Shown: positions 46,671 through 56,190 of the stretch, in pieces
Layout of the letters: every line of letters starts with the position of its first letter
Numbering within the stretch: the first letter of the stretch is position 1
Assembly: GCF_011064825.1 (NCBI RefSeq)
Contig: NZ_CP048751.1
Span: forward strand, 1 to 64,000
Direction: 5' to 3'
From: Brevundimonas mediterranea
GTDB taxonomy: Bacteria > Pseudomonadota > Alphaproteobacteria > Caulobacterales > Caulobacteraceae
DNA length: 64,000 nt
Position numbers and translations under genes: made by a program
Notes under the pieces: generated by a model
Told to the model about the DNA's origin: nothing
The model's database searches: none
What the model saw: the letters and a program-made list of their open reading frames with translations, nothing else

Positions 46671-48050
46671 ATGGCTCGCGATTCCGCCCTCTATGTCTGT
46701 CAGTCCTGCGGCTCGGTCCACGGCAAATGGTCGGGGCAATGTGCGTCGTGCGGCCAGTGGAACACCCTGACGGAAGAGAGCCGGTCGGCGCCGCCGGGCG
46801 CGATCAAGCCGTCGGCGGCGGCCTCGGCGCGCGGGCGCGGCCTGCAGTTCGAGACGCTTCAGTCCGACACCCCCGAACCGCCCCGCATCACCACGGGCGT
46901 GGCCGAGTTCGACCGGGTCTGCGGCGGCGGCGTGGTGCCGGGTTCGGCGATCCTGCTGAGCGGCGATCCGGGGGTGGGCAAGTCGACCCTGTTGCTGGAG
47001 GTGGCGGCCAAGGCGGCCCTGAGGGGCGCGCGCATCGCCTATATCTCGGGCGAGGAGGCGGTCGAACAGATCCGGGCGCGGGCCAAGCGGATGGGGCTGG
47101 AACAGGCGCCGGTCAATCTGGCGGCGGCGACGGCCCTGCGCGACATCCTGGGCACGCTGAAGCGCGAACAGTTCGACATCGTCATCGTCGATTCGATCCA
47201 GACCCTGTGGTCCGACGTCCACGAGAGCGGGCCGGGCTCGATCACCCAGGTCCGGGCCTGCGCCGGCGAGATGGTGCGGCTGGCCAAGACGCAAGGGGTG
47301 GCGGTGGTTCTGGTCGGGCATGTCACCAAGGACGGCCAGGTCGCGGGGCCGCGCGTGGTCGAACACCTGGTCGACGCCGTCATGACCTTCGAGGGCGAGC
47401 GCGGCTATCCGTTCCGCATCCTGCGCGCCGGCAAGAACCGGTTCGGCGCCACCGACGAGATCGGGGTGTTCGAAATGGGCGACAGCGGCCTGAGGGAAGT
47501 CGCCAATCCGTCAGCTCTGTTCCTGGGCGACAGCAAGGACCGGGCGCCCGGCGCGGCGGTCTTCGCGGGGATCGAGGGATCGCGGCCCGTGCTGGTCGAG
47601 ATTCAGGCCCTGGTGGCCCCGTCCGCCTATGGCACGCCGCGGCGGGCGGTGGTGGGCTGGGACTCCGGTCGCCTGGCCATGCTGCTGGCGGTGCTGGAGG
47701 CCCGGTGCGGCCTGGGGTTCGGGGACAAGGACGTCTATCTGAACGTCGCCGGCGGCCTGCGGATCAACGAGCCGGCGGCCGACCTCGCGGCGGCGGCGGC
47801 CCTGATCAGCTCGGCCCTGGACATGCCCCTGCCCCAGGGCTGTGTCGTGTTCGGCGAGATCGGCCTGTCAGGCGAGGTCCGCAGCGTCGGCCGGGCCGAG
47901 GCGCGGGTTCGGGAGGCCCAGAAACTGGGCTTTGAACATGTGCTCTGCCCGCCCCTGGCCCAGAACGGCGGCAAGACCAAGGGGGTCAAGGTGACGTCGG
48001 CGACGCGTTTGACGGATGTGGTCGAACGAATCTCGCAAAACCGCTATTAG
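46671..48050 (+). CDS. radA: DNA repair protein RadA
   Basis: Recombination branch-migration ATPase of 459 aa. The N-terminal C4 zinc finger is YVCQSCGSVHGKWSGQC followed by SCGQW; the RecA-like domain has Walker A GDPGVGKSTLLLE and the RadA-specific KNRFG motif; a Lon-like C-terminal domain (NVAGGLRINEPAADLAAAAAL) ends the protein. The ATG at 46671 is chosen for AAGGA 5 bases upstream. cvpA follows 28 bases later. Confidence 0.96.
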   Translation: MARDSALYVCQSCGSVHGKWSGQCASCGQWNTLTEESRSAPPGAIKPSAAASARGRGLQFETLQSDTPEPPRITTGVAEFDRVCGGGVVPGSAILLSGDPGVGKSTLLLEVAAKAALRGARIAYISGEEAVEQIRARAKRMGLEQAPVNLAAATALRDILGTLKREQFDIVIVDSIQTLWSDVHESGPGSITQVRACAGEMVRLAKTQGVAVVLVGHVTKDGQVAGPRVVEHLVDAVMTFEGERGYPFRILRAGKNRFGATDEIGVFEMGDSGLREVANPSALFLGDSKDRAPGAAVFAGIEGSRPVLVEIQALVAPSAYGTPRRAVVGWDSGRLAMLLAVLEARCGLGFGDKDVYLNVAGGLRINEPAADLAAAAALISSALDMPLPQGCVVFGEIGLSGEVRSVGRAEARVREAQKLGFEHVLCPPLAQNGGKTKGVKVTSATRLTDVVERISQNRY

Positions 48051-48078
48051 ACGCACGCAACAGCCGCTGGACCCCTGA

Positions 48079-48675
48079 GTGACCGGTTACGACGTCTTCG
48101 CCATCGTGGTGATCCTGTTCTCCGCCGCCGCCGGCTGGGTGCGCGGCGGGGTGCGCGAGATCATCACCCTGCTCAGCGCCCTGCTGGCCGCGCTGGTGGC
48201 GCTGGTGACCCTGCCGTGGACGGCGATCCTGGGGCGCGCCCTGGTCAATCCTGACTGGGCGGGGACCGTACTGGCGGCGGTGGTCGCCTTCTTCATCGTC
48301 TATTTCGGCGTCCGGCTGTTCGGCTCCTTCCTGTCGAAGCGGGCGCAGGCGCATCCGCAGCTGGGCGGGATCGACCGGTTCATCGGCGTCTTTGTCGGCG
48401 CGGGCCGGGCCCTGGTGCTGCTGGGGGCCGTCCATCTGGTCATCGTCGCGGCCATGCCGGGCGAACGGACGCCGCGCTGGCTCAGCGAGGCGGCCCTCTA
48501 CAAGGTCAGCGCCGTAGGCGCCCGCGCCATCCAGATCATCCTGCCCGGCATCGGGCGGGGCGCCGATGCGATCACGCCCGTGGTCGATTCATCCGTGCGC
48601 AAAGGGTTTTCGAACGACGAAGCCTTGCCTCGGACGCAATCCGAGACTAACTCGCCGCGCGAAGCCGCCCCTTAA
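48079..48675 (+). CDS. cvpA: CvpA-family membrane protein
   Basis: Inner-membrane protein of 198 aa with four TM segments (about 4-24, 30-50, 65-85 and 103-122) and a polar tail. The opening TGYDVFAIVVILFSAAAGWVRGGVREI is typical. CvpA proteins are linked to colicin V production and envelope stress resistance and are often next to purF, as here. The start is a GTG; no strong Shine-Dalgarno is visible. Confidence 0.9.
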   Translation: MTGYDVFAIVVILFSAAAGWVRGGVREIITLLSALLAALVALVTLPWTAILGRALVNPDWAGTVLAAVVAFFIVYFGVRLFGSFLSKRAQAHPQLGGIDRFIGVFVGAGRALVLLGAVHLVIVAAMPGERTPRWLSEAALYKVSAVGARAIQIILPGIGRGADAITPVVDSSVRKGFSNDEALPRTQSETNSPREAAP

Positions 48676-48702
48676 GTTTCCCCCGGTCATCGGAGCCCCA
48701 CG

Positions 48703-50208
48703 ATGCGCCACCATATCGCCGATCCTGTCGTCCACCGCGAGCACTGGCGCGAGCCGGAGGACGACCAGCTGCGGCTGGAGTGCGGCGTCTGCGGCGTCTG
48801 GGGGGCGGACGAGGACGAAGGCTCGGCCATCGTCGCCCTGGGCCTCCACGCCCTGCAGCATCGCGGCCAGGAAGCCTGCGGCATCGCCAGCGTCAAGGAC
48901 GAGCGTTTCCACACCGAACGCCACCAGGGCCTGGTGGGCGAGGCCTTCGGCGGCGCCGACCTGATGACCCGCATGCCCGGCCGCGCGGCCGTGGGCCACA
49001 CCCGCTATTCGACCGCCGGCGGCAGCTTCCTGCGCAATATCCAGCCGATGTTCGCCGACCTGGACCAGGGCGGCATCGCCATCGCCCACAACGGCAATCT
49101 GACCAACTTCAAATTCCTGCACGGCCAGCTGGTCAGCGAAGGCGCCATCTTCCAGTCGACGTCGGACTCGGAAGTCATTCTTCACCTGATCGCCCGCAGC
49201 CGTAAGGCCAAGATCGTCGACCGGTTCATCGACGCCCTGGCGCGGATCGAGGGCGGCTACGCCCTGGTCGCCCAGACCCGTCACAAGATGATCGGCGCCC
49301 GCGACCCGCTGGGCATCCGCCCGCTGGTGCTGGGCCAGGTCGGCGAGGCCTGGGTGCTGGCGTCCGAGACCTGCGCCCTGGACATGATGGGCGCCACCTT
49401 CGTGCGCGACGTCGAACACGGCGAGGTCGTGGTCATCGACGAGAACGGCCTGGAATCGATCAAGCCCTTCCCGGCCCGCGCCGCCCGTCCCTGCCTGTTC
49501 GAATACGTCTATTTCTCGCGCCCGGATTCGGTCGTGAACGGCTGCTCGGTCTATGAGGTCCGCAAGGAGATGGGCCGGGGCCTGGCCCGCGAATGGGGTG
49601 TCGAGGCCGACATCGTGGTGCCGGTGCCCGACTCCGGCGTGCCGGCGGCCCTGGGCTATGCCCAGGAGAGCGGCATCCCCTACGAGATGGGCATCATCCG
49701 CAGCCACTATCTGGGCCGCACCTTCATCCAGCCCAGTCAGGGCGCCCGGCAGAAGGGCGTGCGCATGAAGCACAGCCCCAACAAGTCGGCGCTGGAAGGC
49801 AAGCGGGTCGTGCTGATCGACGATTCCATCGTGCGCGGCACCACCTCGGTCAAACTGGTCCGCGCCGTTCGCGCCGCCGGCGCCAAGGAAGTCCACCTGC
49901 GCTCGGCCAGCCCGCAGATCCTGTTCCCCGACTTCTACGGCATCGACATGCCGGAACGGGCGCAACTGCTGGCGGCCAACAAGACGCTGGAAGAAATGCG
50001 CGAACTGCTGGAGGTCGATTCGCTGGGCTTCCTGTCGATCGACGGCCTGTACCGCGCCATGGGCGAGACGGGCCGCAACAACGCCCGTCCCCAGTACACC
50101 GACCACTATTTCACCGGCGACTACCCCACCCGCCTGCTGGATCGCGAGATCGAGGAAGGCGGCCGGGAGGTTTCGGCGCGGCAACTTTCCCTGCTGGTCA
50201 GCGCCTGA
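48703..50208 (+). CDS. purF: Amidophosphoribosyltransferase
   Basis: First enzyme of purine synthesis (501 aa), making phosphoribosylamine from PRPP and glutamine. The N-terminal glutaminase nucleophile is Cys27 in LECGVCGVWG, exposed after propeptide removal, as in the Bacillus-type form. HALQHRGQEACGIAS, GHTRYSTAG and the PRPP loop VVLIDDSIVRGTTS are intact. GGAG lies about 8 bases before the ATG. It follows cvpA by 27 bases. Confidence 0.97.
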   Translation: MRHHIADPVVHREHWREPEDDQLRLECGVCGVWGADEDEGSAIVALGLHALQHRGQEACGIASVKDERFHTERHQGLVGEAFGGADLMTRMPGRAAVGHTRYSTAGGSFLRNIQPMFADLDQGGIAIAHNGNLTNFKFLHGQLVSEGAIFQSTSDSEVILHLIARSRKAKIVDRFIDALARIEGGYALVAQTRHKMIGARDPLGIRPLVLGQVGEAWVLASETCALDMMGATFVRDVEHGEVVVIDENGLESIKPFPARAARPCLFEYVYFSRPDSVVNGCSVYEVRKEMGRGLAREWGVEADIVVPVPDSGVPAALGYAQESGIPYEMGIIRSHYLGRTFIQPSQGARQKGVRMKHSPNKSALEGKRVVLIDDSIVRGTTSVKLVRAVRAAGAKEVHLRSASPQILFPDFYGIDMPERAQLLAANKTLEEMRELLEVDSLGFLSIDGLYRAMGETGRNNARPQYTDHYFTGDYPTRLLDREIEEGGREVSARQLSLLVSA

Positions 50209-50220
50209 TATCTTGGGTTG

Positions 50221-50532
50221 ATGGCGCACAACCCTGTTCAAACTAGCCAGTTGCAGGAGGGGAGGCTCTTCCTGATCAGATTTGGCGGCCGACTTTTGGC
50301 GATTGTCGGGGTGTTCTTCGTCTTCAACCTGATCCTGGCGGGAAACCAAGCCGCCCTGTCGCCTTGGACCCTCGCTGGTTTGACGACGGGCTTGGGCGCG
50401 GGGCAGCTACTCCCCGGCAAGCGCCGCATTCGCGTCCCGTCTATGGTTTGGCTGGGCGTCGGGTTGCTGATGATCTTGGTCGCCGCTGCGGCGTCATACA
50501 GCCTCGCCCAGGCAGCCTCCGGCCGAAACTAA
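50221..50532 (+). CDS. Small membrane protein of unknown function
   Basis: Protein of 103 aa with about three hydrophobic segments (residues 22-42, 49-64 and 74-95) and short polar ends. No family is recognised. It starts 12 bases after purF. Codon use is a little less GC-biased than its neighbours, with runs such as TTTGGCGGCCGACTTTTGGCG. A GGAGG occurs inside rather than before the start, so translation initiation is uncertain. Confidence 0.6.
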   Translation: MAHNPVQTSQLQEGRLFLIRFGGRLLAIVGVFFVFNLILAGNQAALSPWTLAGLTTGLGAGQLLPGKRRIRVPSMVWLGVGLLMILVAAAASYSLAQAASGRN

Positions 50533-50659
50533 GCCGCATCCGGATGCCCACGGGACGCAATGTCGTGGTCGTTGACGATCAGGGCGTCAGCTTCAGCCTG
50601 TGGTCGCCTTCTGCCTGATCCCGCTTGGCGACCGCCGCCCACGCGCGCTAAGCAGGGCT

Positions 50660-51412
50660 ATGTCAGACCTGCCCCTCAAAGACCGTATCGCCCTCGTCGT
50701 CGGGGCCTCGCGCGGCATCGGCTATGAGAGCGCCCTGGCCCTGGCGAAGGCCGGCGCCCATGTGGTCGCTACAGCGCGGACGCAGGGCGGGCTTGAGGAA
50801 CTGGACGACGCCGTCTTCTCCGCCACCGGCCAGCACGCGACCCTGGTTCCGTTCGACCTGGTCGACGGCGGCGGAATCGACCGACTGGGCGGGGCCATCT
50901 TCGAACGGTTCAAGAAGCTGGACGTCTGGGTCAACGCCGCCGCCACCATGGGGCCGTCGGGCCTGACGCCGGTGGCCCATGCCGACCCGCGTGAATTCGC
51001 CAAGGTCGAGAAGGTCAATTTCACCGCCGTCTATCGGATGATCCGCTCGCTGGAGCCGCTGCTGCGCGCCTCCGACGCCGGGCGGGCCATCCACCTCACC
51101 TCCAGCGTCGCGACCTCGCCGCGCGCCTTCTGGGGCATGTACGCCGCGACCAAGGCCGGGGCCGAGGCCCTGGTCAAGGCCTGGGCGGACGAGGTGGAGA
51201 GCACCCCGATCCGCATCAGCATCGTCGATCCCGGCCGGATGCGCACCGCCCTGCGCGCCCAGGCCTTCCCCGGCGAGGATCCGCAGACCCTGCCCCACCC
51301 GTCCGAGATCGGCCCGCTGATGGTCGAGCTGGCGCGCGGCGACCTGACGCCGCCGCTGACGGTGCGGTTCCGCGACTGGCGGGACGCGCCGACGACGGAG
51401 GCCCTGGTCTGA
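50660..51412 (+). CDS. Short-chain dehydrogenase/reductase
   Basis: Classical SDR of 250 aa. The cofactor motif is VVGASRGIGYESAL (about residues 13-26), followed by NAAATMGP, the catalytic Ser in HLTSSVATS and the catalytic pair YAATK. Substrate is not predictable. It is convergent with a second SDR, and the two stop codons directly adjoin (TGATCA). Confidence 0.85.
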   Translation: MSDLPLKDRIALVVGASRGIGYESALALAKAGAHVVATARTQGGLEELDDAVFSATGQHATLVPFDLVDGGGIDRLGGAIFERFKKLDVWVNAAATMGPSGLTPVAHADPREFAKVEKVNFTAVYRMIRSLEPLLRASDAGRAIHLTSSVATSPRAFWGMYAATKAGAEALVKAWADEVESTPIRISIVDPGRMRTALRAQAFPGEDPQTLPHPSEIGPLMVELARGDLTPPLTVRFRDWRDAPTTEALV

Positions 51413-52300
51413 TCAGCTCCAGGCGGTGTCCAGCCCCGGTTCCGCGCGGAAGGCGAAGCTTCCGTCCGTCGAAGCCGACAGGTCGCGCCAGGCGTTCAGT
51501 TCGCTGAGAAGGTCGGCGGCCTTGCCCTCCACCACGGCGACGGCGTCGGTGCCCGCCGACCAGCGGAGGGGCGGGTTTTCCGCATTCGCCAGGGTCACCA
51601 GGGCCTGGCCCAGCTTGGCCGGATCGCCGGCCTGGTTCTGGTTGCGCCCTTCATAGAAGGCGCGAAGGGCGGCCGAGGCCTCGGCGTAGTCCGCGATGGG
51701 ACTGTCGGCGAAACGGACCGAGGTCGAATCGAGGAAGTCCGTGCGGAAGAAGCCCGGCTCGACAATGGTCATGCGGACGCCGAACGGTTTGACCTCGGCG
51801 GCGACCGACTCGGTGAAGCCTTCGACGGCGAACTTGGACGCGCAGTAGATCGAGCCGCTCTCGCCGCCCCGCAGGCCGCCGATCGACGAGATGTTGAACA
51901 CATGGCCCGACCGCTGGGCCCGCATGACCGGCAGGACGGCGCGGGTCATGTCGAACAGGCCGAAGACATTGGTGTCGAACTGGGTCCGGGCGTCCTGGGG
52001 CCGGGTCTCCTCGAACAGGCCGAGGTGGCCGTAGCCGGCGTTGTTGACCAGGACGTCGATGCGGCCGAAGCGGGCGACCGTCGCCTCGACGGCGGCGGCG
52101 ATGGTTGCGGCGTCGGTGACGTCGAGCGTCACGGACAGGACCGTGTCGCTGTCGGGACCGAAGGCCTCGACCAGGGCGTCGCGGTTGCGGCCGGCGACGA
52201 CGACCCGGTCTCCGGCGTCCAGAGCGGCGCGGGCGATGGCGGCGCCCAGGCCGCGGGCGGCGCCGGTGACGAACCAGGTCTTCCGGGATGGGGTGGTCAT
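51413..52300 (-). CDS. Short-chain dehydrogenase/reductase, probable AraC target
   Basis: Classical SDR of 295 aa with FVTGAARGLGAAIA at the N-terminus, LVNNAGYGHLG, the catalytic Ser in ISSIGG and YCASK. The C-terminal extension with EGRNQNQAGDPAKLGQALVTL is typical of the oxidoreductases often labelled SDR family with NADPH. It is divergent from an AraC regulator, which probably controls it. GGAG-like AGGAGACATC precedes the ATG. Confidence 0.87.
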   Translation of the reverse strand: MTTPSRKTWFVTGAARGLGAAIARAALDAGDRVVVAGRNRDALVEAFGPDSDTVLSVTLDVTDAATIAAAVEATVARFGRIDVLVNNAGYGHLGLFEETRPQDARTQFDTNVFGLFDMTRAVLPVMRAQRSGHVFNISSIGGLRGGESGSIYCASKFAVEGFTESVAAEVKPFGVRMTIVEPGFFRTDFLDSTSVRFADSPIADYAEASAALRAFYEGRNQNQAGDPAKLGQALVTLANAENPPLRWSAGTDAVAVVEGKAADLLSELNAWRDLSASTDGSFAFRAEPGLDTAWS

Positions 52301-52438
52301 GAGATGTCTCCTCTGTCTGACGGGACGGAGAAGACGCGCCTTCGCCTTCCAGGCGTTAGGGCGATCCAGGCGAAGTCTTGCACGATTCTGTCAAAGCGCG
52401 CACCGCCGCTTGCGCGGGCGCCACCACAGGCGTTGGAT

Positions 52439-53347
52439 ATGGACATGAGCCTCTTGCCCGAAATGAGCGCCATCGTCGCGCGCCACGCGCCGCCCGACCT
52501 GTCGCGCTCGGCCGTGCCGGGTCTACGCCTGTATGGCAGCGACGCGCCGACGCGGATGGTGTCGGTCGGCTATGAACCCATGCTGTGCCTGGTGGTGTCC
52601 GGCGGCAAACAGACGATCCTCGGCGAGACCGTCTATTCCTATCGGGCCGGCGACTGCCTGGTGGTGTCGGCGGAACTGCCGGTCTGCGGCAGCATCATCG
52701 AAGCGCCGTACCGAGCCCTGAGCTTCGACCTGAACCCGGCGACGATCGCCGGCCTGATGGTGGAGATCGGCGCCCCTGCCGCCTCGGACCCGTCGCCGCC
52801 GTCGGGCATCCATGTGACACAGCTGGAGGACGAACTTCTGGAACCGATGGCGCGCCTGCTGCGTCTGCTGGACCGGCCGCACGAGATCGCGGTGATGACG
52901 CCGATGATCGAGCGGGAACTGGTGTGGCGGCTGCTGCACAGCCGGCACGCCGCGACGGTGCGCCAGATCGGCTCGGCCGAAAGCCGCCTGTCGGGCGTCA
53001 GCCGCGCCATCAACTGGATCCGCGCCCATTACGCCGAGCCGATGCGGCTGGAGGCCCTGTCGGACCTGGCCGGGATGAGCCTGTCGACCTTCCACCGGCA
53101 TTTCCGGACGGTGACGACCATGAGCCCGTTGCAGTTCCAAAAGCAGGTGCGGCTGCAACAAGCCCGCGCCCGCCTGCTGAGCGGCGCCGACGGGGCGGCG
53201 GAGACGGGTTTCGCGGTCGGCTACGACAGCCCGTCCCAGTTCAGCCGCGAATACGCCCGCCAGTTCGGTATGCCGCCCGGCCGGGACGCGGCGCGGATGC
53301 GCGAGACCCTGGTGGTCGAGGGGCTGGCCGGGATCCGAGCCGCCTAG
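52439..53347 (+). CDS. AraC-family transcriptional regulator
   Basis: Regulator of 302 aa with the AraC_N ligand-binding domain (residues about 25-180, SVGYEPMLCLVVSGGKQTIL) and a C-terminal double helix-turn-helix (about 205-295: MRLEALSDLAGMSLSTFHRH and the VGYDSPSQFSREYARQFG signature). Relatives beside oxidoreductases often answer aldehydes or related electrophiles; this is inference. It is divergent from the SDR at 51413, 138 bases apart. An ATG six bases further in is possible. Confidence 0.9.
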   Translation: MDMSLLPEMSAIVARHAPPDLSRSAVPGLRLYGSDAPTRMVSVGYEPMLCLVVSGGKQTILGETVYSYRAGDCLVVSAELPVCGSIIEAPYRALSFDLNPATIAGLMVEIGAPAASDPSPPSGIHVTQLEDELLEPMARLLRLLDRPHEIAVMTPMIERELVWRLLHSRHAATVRQIGSAESRLSGVSRAINWIRAHYAEPMRLEALSDLAGMSLSTFHRHFRTVTTMSPLQFQKQVRLQQARARLLSGADGAAETGFAVGYDSPSQFSREYARQFGMPPGRDAARMRETLVVEGLAGIRAA

Positions 53348-53970
53348 GGCAGGTGCGCCAGCACCTTCAGCCAGCCTTCGGCCTGGGCCAGGTCGATGGC
53401 CTCAAACAGGGGGATGGCCAGAAGGAAGACCAGGCCGTCGCGGATAGTGGTCAGGAAGAAGGACGGGCGGATCGACAGTTCGGCCTCGTCACGCCACAGG
53501 GCGAAATTGGGCAGGAAGCGCGGCGTGCGAGCCTTGTAGGCGGCGTAGGCGGCGCCGAAGGTCGCGCCCAGCCAGGCCTCTTCGCGGCGAACGGTCAGAT
53601 AGAAGACCGCCAGGGACGCGAGGGTGAACAGCACCGCCAGGGTCAGGCTGCCGCTCTGGGCGCCGATGCCGAAGGCGCCGAAGAAGCTGAAGATGTAGAG
53701 CGGATTGCGGCTGATCGAATACGGGCCGCGCGACACGATCTCGGCCTTCTTGCGCCCGCCGATATAGAGCGAACACCAGGCGCGGCCGACGATGGCGAAG
53801 ACGATGGCGGCCAGACCCACGGCCTCCACCCCTTCGTGCATGGGGCTGTCCAGGCCGAAAGCGGACTGAGACACCATGGTCAGGCCGACCAGGGCCAGCA
53901 GGGCGATCAGGACGGCGCCCTTGCGCACCTTTTGAACCGCTTGAAGATCGAAAATTTGGGTCGTTGTCAT
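53344..53970 (-). CDS. ICMT/PEMT-like membrane methyltransferase
   Basis: Integral membrane protein of 208 aa. The segment GGRKKAEIVSRGPYSISRNPLY is the SAM-binding hallmark of the isoprenylcysteine/phospholipid methyltransferase superfamily, and EEAWLGATFGAAYAAYKARTPRFLP is the usual second motif. Four to five TM segments surround them. The substrate is unknown in bacteria. Its stop codon shares the bases CTAG with the stop of the convergent AraC gene. Confidence 0.85.
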   Translation of the reverse strand: MTTTQIFDLQAVQKVRKGAVLIALLALVGLTMVSQSAFGLDSPMHEGVEAVGLAAIVFAIVGRAWCSLYIGGRKKAEIVSRGPYSISRNPLYIFSFFGAFGIGAQSGSLTLAVLFTLASLAVFYLTVRREEAWLGATFGAAYAAYKARTPRFLPNFALWRDEAELSIRPSFFLTTIRDGLVFLLAIPLFEAIDLAQAEGWLKVLAHLP

Positions 53971-54072
53971 GACGCGCTCCAGTGGAGCAAAAACCCAAGC
54001 GCTGCTTTTTACGACGTGGCAAGAAGTTTAATTGCAAGCGAAAATCGCTCGCGAAACGGCGTAGGCGGAGCA

Positions 54073-54531
54073 TTACAACGTAGAGAGGATTTCGGGCAGA
54101 TCGTCCGGCCAGATCGTATCTTCCGACGCCGCAATTTGGGCCGTCGTCCACCAGCGATGCTCGATCAGGACGCGACGTTCTTCCTCGGTCCAGCCGGTCG
54201 GCGAGGGCTCGAAGGGTTCGGTGCGCAGCAGGAAGAAGCGCTGGTCCACATGGGACAGGCGGCCGTCGGGCAGGCGGAAATCGACGACGCGGCGGGCGAC
54301 TTCCGGCCCGGGATCGGCGACGATCAGGCCGGTTTCCTCGAACAGTTCGCGACGCGCGGCGTCGGCATAGGTCTCGCCCGGTTCGCAGCCGCCGCCGGGC
54401 GTGGCCCAGAAGGCCGTGCCTGCGATCGGTCCATCGGCGTAGACGAAGCGGAACAGCAGCACCCGCCCCTGCCCGTCCAGAATCAGCCAGCGCGAGGTCG
54501 GCCGGTCGGGAAGGACGGGCGCGACCTGCAT
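54073..54531 (-). CDS. Nudix hydrolase
   Basis: Nudix enzyme of 152 aa with a complete Nudix box, GGGCEPGETYADAARRELFE followed by ETGL, placing all metal-binding glutamates. The N-terminal RPTSRWLILDGQGRVLLFRF and the AFWATPGG segment are typical of ADP-ribose/NTP-type Nudix hydrolases. The specific substrate is open. The ATG at 54531 is used; it lies just upstream of the der stop on the opposite end, sharing the strand with der. Confidence 0.88.
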   Translation of the reverse strand: MQVAPVLPDRPTSRWLILDGQGRVLLFRFVYADGPIAGTAFWATPGGGCEPGETYADAARRELFEETGLIVADPGPEVARRVVDFRLPDGRLSHVDQRFFLLRTEPFEPSPTGWTEEERRVLIEHRWWTTAQIAASEDTIWPDDLPEILSTL

Positions 54532-54538
54532 CACAGGC

Positions 54539-56158
54539 TCACTTCTTGGCGCCGCCCTTTTGGCCGGTGCGGATACGCCCGGAGCGCGAGACCTGGCGGG
54601 CGCCGCCGCGGGCGCCCTTCTGGACCGCCACCGACGATCCGGCCTTCTTGGACGCGCTGGACTTCAGGCCGCCCAGGACCTTGGGCTGGGCCTTGCGGGT
54701 CTTCTTCTGCTCCAGCGCCTTGCCGGGCAGCTTGGACAGGGCCTCTTCCTTCTCGGCCTTCTTGATCCGGCGCGGCGCGGTCTTGGCGTCGCCCTTGTAG
54801 CGTTCCGGCCCGGACTTGGCGCCGCCCTCGGCATAGGGGTTCACGCCGCTGGACTTGACGTTCAGCCGGATCGGCGTGCCCGGCAGGTCGAAGCTCTCGC
54901 GGATCGAGTTGACCAGATAGCGCTTGTAATGCTCGGGCATCGACTCGGCGCGGTTGGCCATCAGCACGAATGTGGGCGGACGGGCCTTGGTCTGGGCGAT
55001 GTATTTCGGCTTGATCCGCTTGCCGTCCACGGCGGGGGGCGGGTGCCGCTGGGTGGCCATGGACAGCCAGGTGTTCAGGTCCTTGGTCTTCACCTTGACC
55101 GACCAGGTGTCATAGGCCTGGAGCACGGCCGGCATCAGGCGTTCGACGCCCCGGCCCGAGTGCGAGGACAGGGCCACGAAGGGCGAGCCCTTCAGTTGCG
55201 GCAGCTTGTCCTCGGCCATGCCCTTCAGCTTGGCCATGCGGGCCTGGGGCTCGTCTTCCAGATCCCATTTGGACGCGACATAGACCAGGGCGCGGCCTTC
55301 GCGCTCGACCAGGTCGGCCAGTTGCAGATCCTGGGTGTCGAAGGCGTCGTCCTTGTCCATCATCAGGATGACGACTTCGGCGAAGGTGATGGCGCGGATG
55401 GTGTCGGCGACCGACAGCTTCTCCAGCTTCTCCTGCACGCGCGCCTTGCGACGCATGCCGGCCGTATCGACCAGGCGGATGTTCTTGCCCTCGAACGTCC
55501 AGTCGACCGAGATGGAGTCGCGGGTGATGCCCGCTTCCGGTCCGGTCAGCAGGCGGTCGTCGCCGATCAGACGGTTGATCAGAGTGGACTTGCCTGCGTT
55601 GGGACGACCGATGACGGCGATGCGGATCGGCTTGTCCGGCTCGTCGATCTCTTCGATGAAGATGTCTTCGGACGCCGTGCGGATGGCCTTGTACAGGTCG
55701 GCCATGCCCTCGCCGTGCTCGGCCGAGATGGCGACGGGTTCGCCGAAGCCCAGGGCGTGCGCCTCGCCGACGCCGCCGCCGCTCTCGCGGCTCTCGGACT
55801 TGTTGGCCAGCAGGATGATGGGCTTGTGCACCTTGCGCAGACGCTCGGCGAAGATCCGGTCCAGCGAGGTGACGCCTTCGCGGGCGTCCATCATGAACAT
55901 GACCAGTTCGGCGTCTTCGAGCGCGGCCTCGGTCTGCTCGCGCATCCGGGCTTCCAGGCTGTCGTCGGTGACGTCCTCGTAGCCCGCCGTGTCGATCAGC
56001 GTCAGGTCCATGTCGCCGATATTGCCGTCGGCGTAGCGCCGGTCGCGGGTCACGCCGGGGCGATCATCGACAAGCGCGAGACGCTTGCCGACGAGGCGGT
56101 TGAACAGTGTCGATTTGCCCACATTGGGGCGGCCGACAATCGCGACCTTCAGAGCCAT
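54539..56158 (-). CDS. der: Ribosome biogenesis GTPase Der
   Basis: Double-GTPase protein of 539 aa needed for 50S maturation. G1 motifs are GRPNVGKSTLFN and GRPNAGKSTLIN, with DTAG in both domains and NKSE/SKWD G4 motifs, followed by a KH-like domain (FVLMANRAESMPEHYKRYLVNSIRE). About 80 extra C-terminal residues rich in Lys, Ala and Gly extend beyond the usual Der length and are likely disordered and RNA-binding. It lies downstream of bamB in the conserved yfgM-bamB-der order. Confidence 0.95.
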   Translation of the reverse strand: MALKVAIVGRPNVGKSTLFNRLVGKRLALVDDRPGVTRDRRYADGNIGDMDLTLIDTAGYEDVTDDSLEARMREQTEAALEDAELVMFMMDAREGVTSLDRIFAERLRKVHKPIILLANKSESRESGGGVGEAHALGFGEPVAISAEHGEGMADLYKAIRTASEDIFIEEIDEPDKPIRIAVIGRPNAGKSTLINRLIGDDRLLTGPEAGITRDSISVDWTFEGKNIRLVDTAGMRRKARVQEKLEKLSVADTIRAITFAEVVILMMDKDDAFDTQDLQLADLVEREGRALVYVASKWDLEDEPQARMAKLKGMAEDKLPQLKGSPFVALSSHSGRGVERLMPAVLQAYDTWSVKVKTKDLNTWLSMATQRHPPPAVDGKRIKPKYIAQTKARPPTFVLMANRAESMPEHYKRYLVNSIRESFDLPGTPIRLNVKSSGVNPYAEGGAKSGPERYKGDAKTAPRRIKKAEKEEALSKLPGKALEQKKTRKAQPKVLGGLKSSASKKAGSSVAVQKGARGGARQVSRSGRIRTGQKGGAKK

Positions 56159-56190
56159 TTCGGCTTTCTAGCTTAATTCGGGCTGAAGAG

